A stretch of 60,042 nt of DNA from Sulfuricellaceae bacterium (lineage in GTDB: Bacteria; Pseudomonadota; Gammaproteobacteria; Burkholderiales; Sulfuricellaceae), in assembly GCA_030690895.1 (NCBI GenBank), contig JAUYFQ010000022.1, positions 1 to 60,042 on the forward strand, written 5' to 3'. How positions within the stretch are numbered: the first letter of the stretch is position 1; every line of letters begins with the position of its first letter. The notes under the pieces were generated by a model. The model worked only from the letters and a program-made list of their open reading frames with translations. It ran no database searches and was not told where the DNA came from. Positions 54,026 to 60,042 of this stretch are shown here, piece after piece. The position numbers and the translations under genes were made by a program.

Positions 54026-55729
54026 CTATACCAGTATCATTTCGGACAGGCCTTTGCCGCCCGGAATCATGGGATAGACGTTCTCGGTCTGATCGGTTCT
54101 GAAATCGAGAAACACCAGCTTGTCCTTCATTTCTTTGGAGAATGCCCACTTCAGGGCATCGACGACATCGGCAGGATTGTCGATGCGGCGACCTTCATGC
54201 CCATAGCTTTCGGCCAGTTTGACGAAATCCGGCAGCGCGTCCATGTAGGATTCGGCATAACGGTTGCCATAGAAAAACTCCTGCCACTGTCGCACCATGC
54301 CGAGATAGCGGTTGTTCAGCAGAATGATCTTGAGCGGGATATTGAACTGCTTGCAGGTGGACAGTTCCTGGATATTCATCTGGATGCTGCCTTCGCCCGT
54401 CACGCAGGCCACCATCGCGTCAGGGTGCGCCAGTTGCACGCCCATGGCTGACGGCAGGCCGAAGCCCATGGTGCCCAAGCCGCCCGAATTGATCCAGCGG
54501 CGCGGTTTGTCGAACTTGTAGAATTGTGCCGCCCACATCTGGTGCTGGCCGACATCGGAAGTCACAAAGGCATCGCCATTGGTGATCTCATAGAGTTTTT
54601 CAAGCACGAATTGCGGCTTGATGAGCTCGCTGCTGCGGTCGAACTTGAGGCAATCGCGCGAGCGCCACAGCTCGATCTGTGTCAGCCAGGTCTTGAGCGC
54701 GACCTGATCCGGCTTTTCCTTGCTGGCCTTGATCAGCTTGATCATCTCGGTCAACACGTCCTGCACGTTGCCCACGATGGGGACATCGACCTTGACGCGT
54801 TTCGAGATGGAAGACGGATCAATATCGATATGAATGATGCTGCGCTCTTCCTGAACAAAATGCTCGGGACTGCCGATGACGCGATCGTCAAAACGCGCGC
54901 CGACAGCGACCAGCACATCGCAATGCTGCACCGCCATATTGGCTTCGTATGTGCCATGCATCCCCAACATGCCGACCGACAGCGGATCGGTAGCAGGGAA
55001 ACCGCCCAGACCCATCAGGGTATTGGTGCAAGGAAAACTCAGAAGCCTTGCCAGTTCGGTCAGTTGCTTGGCAGCATTGGAAAGGATCACGCCGCCACCG
55101 GCGTAAATCATCGGGCGCTTGGCTTCCAGCAACATCTGGACTGCGCGCTTGATCTGGCCGCTGTGTCCCTTGATGACCGGATTATAGGAACGCAGGCTGA
55201 CGCTCTTGGGATACACAAACTCGGTCTTGAACTGGGTCACATCCTTGGGAATGTCGACCAGCACCGGACCGGGACGACCGGTCGAGGCGATGTAGAAGGC
55301 CTTCTTGATGGTGCTGGCGAGGTCCCGGACATCCTTGACCAGAAAGTTGTGTTTGACACAGGGTCGCGTGATGCCGACTGTATCCACTTCCTGAAACGCA
55401 TCCAGCCCGATATATGGCGTCGGCACCTGCCCGCTGATCACCACCATGGGGATCGAGTCCATATAAGCGGTGGCGATGCCAGTCACCGCATTGGTCGCGC
55501 CCGGTCCGGAGGTGACCAGCGCCACGCCGGTGCGACCGGTCGCGCGCGCATAGCCGTCAGCGGCATGAACCGCAGCCTGCTCGTGACGTACCAGAACATG
55601 TTTGAACTTGTCCTGCTGGTAAATCGCATCGTAAATGTTCAGCACCGCGCCGCCCGGATAGCCGAAAACATATTCGACTTCTTCCTCGGCCAGGCACCGC
55701 ACCATGATTTCTGCGCCCGATAACTCCAT
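54026..55729 (-). CDS. ilvB: Acetolactate synthase large subunit
   Basis: A 567-residue thiamine-diphosphate enzyme: MELSGAEIMVRCLAEEEVEY, the catalytic glutamate in VLVRHEQAAVHAADGYARAT, and the cofactor-binding GEGSIQMNIQELSTCKQFNI. It condenses pyruvate with pyruvate or 2-oxobutyrate. ATG 55729 follows AAGG at the usual distance; the upstream part of the frame to 55807 has no match. The biosynthetic type is implied by the ilvH and ilvC neighbours (symbol ilvI is also in use). No leader-peptide attenuator is seen upstream. Confidence 0.95.
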   Translation of the reverse strand: MELSGAEIMVRCLAEEEVEYVFGYPGGAVLNIYDAIYQQDKFKHVLVRHEQAAVHAADGYARATGRTGVALVTSGPGATNAVTGIATAYMDSIPMVVISGQVPTPYIGLDAFQEVDTVGITRPCVKHNFLVKDVRDLASTIKKAFYIASTGRPGPVLVDIPKDVTQFKTEFVYPKSVSLRSYNPVIKGHSGQIKRAVQMLLEAKRPMIYAGGGVILSNAAKQLTELARLLSFPCTNTLMGLGGFPATDPLSVGMLGMHGTYEANMAVQHCDVLVAVGARFDDRVIGSPEHFVQEERSIIHIDIDPSSISKRVKVDVPIVGNVQDVLTEMIKLIKASKEKPDQVALKTWLTQIELWRSRDCLKFDRSSELIKPQFVLEKLYEITNGDAFVTSDVGQHQMWAAQFYKFDKPRRWINSGGLGTMGFGLPSAMGVQLAHPDAMVACVTGEGSIQMNIQELSTCKQFNIPLKIILLNNRYLGMVRQWQEFFYGNRYAESYMDALPDFVKLAESYGHEGRRIDNPADVVDALKWAFSKEMKDKLVFLDFRTDQTENVYPMIPGGKGLSEMILV

Positions 55730-55827
55730 GAGAGAACCTTTGAAAACCTTGTTTTGAAAACTAACAAAAAGACCCAGAACAGTAATCGCTGCGATCAATT
55801 TGGTCAAGTCTAAATGGGATTCAAAGT

Positions 55828-56202
55828 TTATTCAGCCCATTTCCCTGCCCGATATTTTTCCAGTAATTGGCTGGCGCGAGGCGAATGGGGCCGAGCCTTG
55901 TTTTTGGTCAGCCAGGCTTGCGTGGCTTCCTTGCCGCACCAGGGCTGGATGATTTCTGGTTCAGTGGGATGGTCGGGCAGGTAGGGTGTGATGTCGTAGA
56001 CGTGGCCTTCGATGGCTATCCAGCAGTCGTCTTCCCTGTTGTGGCTGGGTATTTCTGCCTGCGAGTAGGTTTTCTCGGCGAGTCCTGCGATGACGGAAAT
56101 GGGGGCGACGGGTTTGGGGAGCGTAAGGAAATCAGCCAGCCAGAAACCGGCGACAATCAGCCAGAAAATCAGGGTGGAAACAATAAATAATTTGCGCAGC
56201 AT
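55828..56202 (-). CDS. Membrane-anchored cytochrome b5-like protein
   Basis: A 124-residue protein: one N-terminal membrane helix (MLRKLFIVSTLIFWLIVAGF) and a cytochrome b5-type heme domain, NREDDCWIAIEGHVYDITPY, LPDHPTEPEIIQPWCGKEAT, then KARPHSPRAS. The first heme histidine is in DHPTEP (HPGG in classical members); the second is probably H in RPHS. It likely passes electrons to or from the preceding flavoprotein. ATG 56202 is chosen; TTG 56223 directly at the previous stop is possible. Confidence 0.8.
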   Translation of the reverse strand: MLRKLFIVSTLIFWLIVAGFWLADFLTLPKPVAPISVIAGLAEKTYSQAEIPSHNREDDCWIAIEGHVYDITPYLPDHPTEPEIIQPWCGKEATQAWLTKNKARPHSPRASQLLEKYRAGKWAE

Positions 56203-56223
56203 GAATTGTGTTAACAGGCCCAA

Positions 56224-57498
56224 TTAGCGGAAATCGAATCGTTCATGGTGAATGGCGCTTGCAGCAACGCCGCTTTGCCGCAAAATCGGCATCAGTGTTT
56301 CGACCATGGGAAGGGGGCCGCAGATATACACCTCACGTGCGGAGATATGGCTGATTTTCGGCAGTATTTCAGCGAAATCCGGGCGTCCTCTGTCGGATGA
56401 ATGGGACAGTAATTCGAACAGTGGGTCTGTGTTGGCCATTGTGTTCAGCTCAGCGAGAAAGGCGGCATCGGCTTCGCTGCGGAAAAGATAGAGCAGGGTG
56501 GTGGGTTGCGAGCAGGGTTGCGCGCGCAGTGCGGCCATGAAAGGGGTGATGCCGATTCCGCCAGCGACCCATAATTGCGGTGCCGATGGCATCCGGCCCA
56601 GAAAAATGCCAAATGGCCCTTGCAAACGGACCTGCACGCCGGGTTCGAGCTGCTGAATGCGCTGCGAGCAGGGGCCTAGCGCCTTGATGCTCACCCTCAG
56701 GTCTCCGTCGGCTTCGACGCCGCTTACAGTGAAGGGGTGGTATTCCCCGCAGCCATGGTAATGCGGGCCATCTCCGAAAGCGGCCAGAATGAATTGGCCG
56801 GGAATCACGGTCATGGCGCCAGCACGGGGACGCAAGCGGGCCTCGATCATTCCGCTGGCCTGTTGCACGACCTGGGTTACCTGATAGAGGTAGGCATTCA
56901 TGCCGAGATCGCTGAAAAAGAGCCGCCAGCTCAGGGCAAGGGCGGCTATGAGCATCAAAAAAATGAGCGGATTTTCTCCGCCCAGAAGTGAATATACATG
57001 CGCCAGACCGAGCAATACGCCCAGGCCGAGCATGAAATGAAAACCCCGCCAGCGCCGGTAGGGCAAATGCAGGGCGAAAGTGGAGAGCAGGCCAGCCATG
57101 AGCAGCAACAAGGCTGCCCAGCCCAGCCAGACGGGCCAGGATTGCGACCACGGCGCCAAAGTCTGCCAGGCAAGTTGTGGTGCTTCCAGCCTATCGTCAA
57201 ACGCCAGTGCCAGTGGATGGCAAAGCAGCAGCAGATAGGCTAGCAGGCCGCTGCGATGATGCCATCGGTACGTGGACTCGAGTCCTCCCAGCAGGCGGGC
57301 CACGTGCGGCTCGCGTATCACCAGCACGAGGTTTGCCACCAATAATCCACAGCCAGCCCAGGCCATCACAATGGCTGTTGTGCGCCAGATCGTCAGCTCG
57401 CCAGGAAATGCCCACCAGACAACGGCAAGCGTGGGTGCAATCACCACCAAGGGTGCGCCAAAGCGGCGCAAGGATGGCGATGGGGTGAGTGCGATCAC
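56224..57498 (-). CDS. Ferric reductase-like transmembrane flavin oxidoreductase
   Basis: A 424-residue protein. The N-terminal half has about six membrane helices with histidines at heme-b positions (RWHHRSGLLAYLLLLCHPL). The C-terminal half is an NAD(P)H:FAD reductase: YHPFTVSG, LQGPFGIFLG, LWVAGGIGITPFMAALRA and YICGPLPMVETLM. It would move electrons from NAD(P)H across the inner membrane. GTG 57498 overlaps the preceding stop (GTGA) with GAGGAAAG upstream, so this start is well supported. Acceptor unknown; partner is likely the cytochrome b5-like protein. Confidence 0.85.
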   Translation of the reverse strand: MIALTPSPSLRRFGAPLVVIAPTLAVVWWAFPGELTIWRTTAIVMAWAGCGLLVANLVLVIREPHVARLLGGLESTYRWHHRSGLLAYLLLLCHPLALAFDDRLEAPQLAWQTLAPWSQSWPVWLGWAALLLLMAGLLSTFALHLPYRRWRGFHFMLGLGVLLGLAHVYSLLGGENPLIFLMLIAALALSWRLFFSDLGMNAYLYQVTQVVQQASGMIEARLRPRAGAMTVIPGQFILAAFGDGPHYHGCGEYHPFTVSGVEADGDLRVSIKALGPCSQRIQQLEPGVQVRLQGPFGIFLGRMPSAPQLWVAGGIGITPFMAALRAQPCSQPTTLLYLFRSEADAAFLAELNTMANTDPLFELLSHSSDRGRPDFAEILPKISHISAREVYICGPLPMVETLMPILRQSGVAASAIHHERFDFR

Positions 57499-57797
57499 TG
57501 GAGCTTTCCTCTGTTCCGCAACTGCTCGCAACCAGAATGTTCCCTCTGCTCCAGGGTGACGCCGGCCTTTTGCGCACGTTCGGCCATGAGGGCGTGATGT
57601 TCGGCCTGATACGCGCGGCAATCTTCATAGCGATCAAAGCTGCGCATGCGGCGCTGGTGATCGACGCGCTCGTTCGGCGTCATGAATTGCCAGCCGGCGG
57701 TATTCTGGCCAGCGGCATGCCAGGGGCCGCCGGCCCATAGTCCGGTGCTTAGCATGAGGCTGAATGCAAGTAAAACCTGACTGCGGCGGGTATTCAT
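57495..57797 (-). CDS. Secreted small protein of the redox cluster
   Basis: A 100-residue protein with a signal peptide (MNTRRSQVLLAFSLMLSTGL, cleavage near AGG) and a mature part rich in Arg, Glu and His (YEDCRAYQAEHHALMAERAQ, then EQREHSGCEQLRN). Two cysteines in the mature part could form a disulfide. No heme motif. It overlaps the reductase start, so it is co-translated. Function unknown. Confidence 0.65.
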   Translation of the reverse strand: MNTRRSQVLLAFSLMLSTGLWAGGPWHAAGQNTAGWQFMTPNERVDHQRRMRSFDRYEDCRAYQAEHHALMAERAQKAGVTLEQREHSGCEQLRNRGKLQ

Positions 57798-57854
57798 GAT
57801 TTATCCCCTATTTCGGGTCAGATGTGCGGCGATCGGCTGCGCTTCCTGTTTAAG

Positions 57855-58268
<414 letters not shown>

Positions 58269-58273
58269 GTCGC

Positions 58274-58945
58274 TTATTCCTTGCCGCAGCAACCGCAGCA
58301 GGATTCGGTCACACCCAGCCAGCCTTCGACTGCGCCTCTGGTTGGTACGCCGCCGCTATGCACCACCATGCCGTCGATCACTACGCCGGGGGTGGACATC
58401 ACGCCGTAGCCCAGAATCGCAGCCATATCCTCAATTTTTTCCAGTTGAATTTCAACGCCTTTGAACTGGGCGATTTCCGTGATCAATTTCATGGTCGCAT
58501 TGCAGTTGGTGCAGCCTGTGCCCAGTACCTTGATTTGTTTCATTGGTTCATTCTCCATTTGTAGCGCCGCGTATGCAGCGTCCCGGATCAGGGCTTCCGG
58601 TATAGCCTCGTAAACCGTGCCATTTATTTCCACAGCACGGCAGTTTACTTCTTCACCCACCAGCTCACAGCACGACTGGCAGTGTGTTTCACTCACCTGT
58701 GCGCCCAGACAGTCTTCCATGGGTTTGCCGTTAAACAGGATGAGGTTGGATTGAGCCAGTTCTTCCGGCCCCAGGGGTGTTTCACGGAATGTCACCGCTA
58801 CTCCGGCCCTGCCCAGCTCGGCAGTCAATCCCTGCAATGCATGCTGTAACGCAGCACCAGTATTGTCGCATCGTTCGCAGGTGTTGCCTTGCTGTACCAG
58901 ATGGCGCCATTCAATCTCCAGACTGGCAGCACGCTTCAGCAGCAT
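58274..58945 (-). CDS. DUF2703-thioredoxin-like fusion protein
   Basis: A 223-residue protein. About 1-130 is a DUF2703 domain (LEIEWRHLVQQGNTCERCDN, then CQSCCELVGEEVNCRA); from Met135 a thioredoxin-like fold starts MKQIKVLGTGCTNCNATMKL with active site CTNC, ending TESCCGCCGKE. Separate genes for the two are common in arsenic clusters; here they are in one frame. An internal start at the second domain has GGAG upstream, so a free thioredoxin form may also be made. Overlaps the previous gene by 10 bases. Confidence 0.8.
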   Translation of the reverse strand: MLLKRAASLEIEWRHLVQQGNTCERCDNTGAALQHALQGLTAELGRAGVAVTFRETPLGPEELAQSNLILFNGKPMEDCLGAQVSETHCQSCCELVGEEVNCRAVEINGTVYEAIPEALIRDAAYAALQMENEPMKQIKVLGTGCTNCNATMKLITEIAQFKGVEIQLEKIEDMAAILGYGVMSTPGVVIDGMVVHSGGVPTRGAVEGWLGVTESCCGCCGKE

Positions 58946-59241
58946 GATTTGCCGCCCGGCGTGGGTGTGCAGCAGGCGCCTTGCGCGATACCAATGGCGG
59001 ACAAAATGGCATTGGCGTTCTCCTTGCGGTACACATCGTCGAAGCTGGTGTCCAGCGACTCTGCCGCCTCGTCGCGGATGTGACGCGCGATCTCGACCAC
59101 TGCATCAATCTGCGCCTGCGCCACGCCGTATTGCTTGAGCCTGTCCACCTGGCACAGGCCCTGTTTGGGATGGTTGGCCGCGATATTTGCCGCCAGCGAG
59201 ACCAGCGCCACAATGGAGGGATGCAAGGCGGTATCAGTCAT
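58936..59241 (-). CDS. Carboxymuconolactone decarboxylase-like protein
   Basis: A 101-residue helical protein: MTDTALHPSIVALVSLAANI, RLKQYGVAQAQIDAVVEIAR, HIRDEAAESLDTSF, and a cysteine-rich end (QGACCTPTPGGKSCC). The helix pattern resembles AhpD/CMD proteins found with arsenic and mercury genes; no CxxC redox pair is in the usual helix. It may bind metal with the terminal cysteines. ATG 59241 follows GGAG. Confidence 0.65.
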   Translation of the reverse strand: MTDTALHPSIVALVSLAANIAANHPKQGLCQVDRLKQYGVAQAQIDAVVEIARHIRDEAAESLDTSFDDVYRKENANAILSAIGIAQGACCTPTPGGKSCC

Positions 59242-59258
59242 GAAAAAACTCCTTTGGG

Positions 59259-60042
59259 TTACAGAACAGCATTGAAAATATAGCCCACCAGCATGATGCC
59301 GGTCGCGACCACGCCGACGAAGGTAGCAATCAGCCGGGGCTTCAAAACTTTGCGAAGAATAATTATTTCCGGCGCTGACAGGGCGATGACGCTCATCATG
59401 AAGGCAAGCACGGTGCCCAGCGCCGCGCCCTTGCCCAACAGCGCCTCGACGATGGGAATGATGCCGGCAGCGTTGCTGTACATCGGCACGCCGATGGCTA
59501 CAGCAGCGGGAACCGACCACCAGGGCGCGTCCCTGCCCATGATGCCGGCCATGAAATCCTCTGGCACATAGCCGTGGATGCCCGCACCCAGTGCGATGCC
59601 AGCCAGAATGTAGGGCCACACCTTGCCGACGATTTCCTTGACGTGCGCCACGCCTGCATCGATGCGCTCCGACCAGGAGGGGCGTTCCAGCGACACTTCG
59701 GCTACCTTGCCGACGTGAATGGCGCGTACCCAGTCTTCCAGGTAGCGTTCCATCTTGAGTTTGCCTATGACCAGGCCGGAGATAATCGCCACCAGCAGAC
59801 CGAGGCCGAGATACAGTGCCGCCACCTTCCAGCCGAACAGGCCGAATAGCAGCGCCAGCGCCACTTCATTGACCATGGGCGCGGAGATCAGGAAGGAAAA
59901 TGTCACGCCCAGCGGCACCCCGGCGGACAAAAAGCCGATGAACAGCGGCACTGCCGAGCAGGAGCAGAACGGCGTGACGATGCCAAGCGTTGCCGCCATC
60001 ACGTTGCCCACGCCGAGCCGCTTGCCGGAAAGCATGGCGCGG
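59259..60042 (-). CDS. ArsP/DUF318-type permease, N-terminus outside window
   Basis: At least 261 residues, open at the right edge. The characteristic TPFCSCSAVPLF motif, several membrane spans (SAGVPLGVTFSFLISAPMVN, YILAGIALGAGI) and SNAAGIIPIVEALLGKGAAL mark the permease family that includes ArsP, an exporter of methylated or organic arsenicals. Substrate is inferred from the neighbours arsC and the thioredoxin fusion. 17 bases separate it from the CMD-like gene. Confidence 0.88.
   Translation of the reverse strand, partial: RAMLSGKRLGVGNVMAATLGIVTPFCSCSAVPLFIGFLSAGVPLGVTFSFLISAPMVNEVALALLFGLFGWKVAALYLGLGLLVAIISGLVIGKLKMERYLEDWVRAIHVGKVAEVSLERPSWSERIDAGVAHVKEIVGKVWPYILAGIALGAGIHGYVPEDFMAGIMGRDAPWWSVPAAVAIGVPMYSNAAGIIPIVEALLGKGAALGTVLAFMMSVIALSAPEIIILRKVLKPRLIATFVGVVATGIMLVGYIFNAVL

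Noticed and set aside
54524..55723. Plus-strand frame of 399 codons
   Set aside because: Antisense to ilvB, a well-conserved gene.
56450..57151. Minus-strand frame of 233 codons
   Set aside because: A shadow frame within the ferric reductase-like gene, whose FAD and NAD motifs are in the other frame.

Overview
The window looks like a betaproteobacterial chromosome, probably of the Nitrosomonadales/Gallionellales type. The basis is gene order and family (rho, trxA and rpmE; a TRZ/ATZ deaminase-ubiG-gph operon; psd-pssA beside ilvBHC; an AddAB-like nuclease-helicase) and a tmRNA whose tag reads ANDESYALAA. I cannot fix the species from sequence alone.

Left part (1 to about 5.6 kb): accessory DNA with toxin-antitoxin debris (an MqsA-like antitoxin cut by the window edge, a Phd-type antitoxin with only the first codons of its PIN toxin, an intact HigBA-like pair), a ParB-like protein without ParA, a YedK/HMCES protein, a DUF3024 protein, and a small operon with a GDSL hydrolase and a 40-residue membrane microprotein.

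Island (about 5.6 to 34.08 kb): two large serine recombinase cassettes (DUF2924 protein, recombinase, detached HTH proteins) lie in the same orientation. Each ends in a strong hairpin followed a few bases later by TGGTGG. The second TGGTGG is the 3' CCACCA of ssrA; the first, at 12529, resembles an internal att junction. I read this as two tandem elements at the tmRNA 3' end. Unit A (to about 12.53 kb) carries an XRE/ImmA pair and two unrecognised co-transcribed genes. Unit B (12.53 to 34.08 kb) carries an apparent eight-gene operon: HTH protein, type III methyltransferase, type III restriction helicase, McrB, McrC, RhuM, an unknown protein, and an archaeo-eukaryotic-primase/helicase of the TOTE type. 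It also carries ParDE, a Toprim/RepA-like ATPase with an iteron-like array (GGGAACGAT) at its 3' end, an AlpA-like regulator and a coiled-coil protein. A motif, CTTGGCTT-N10-CAGCGCGTTCAT, recurs three times about 30 bases upstream of island start codons and may mark a shared control signal.

Core part (34.08 kb to end): ssrA, gph, ubiG, deaminase, ompA-like, GT39, rpmE, rho and trxA on the minus strand; addB-addA-like genes on the plus strand, the former carrying two repeat copies inside its reading frame; a 105-base element with 31-base perfect inverted arms; then, on the minus strand, an outer-membrane protein, a lipoprotein, rhlE-pssA-psd, ilvC-ilvH-ilvB, a cytochrome b5/ferric reductase-like redox cluster, and an arsenic-type cluster (arsC, DUF2703-thioredoxin fusion, CMD-like protein, permease) running off the right edge.
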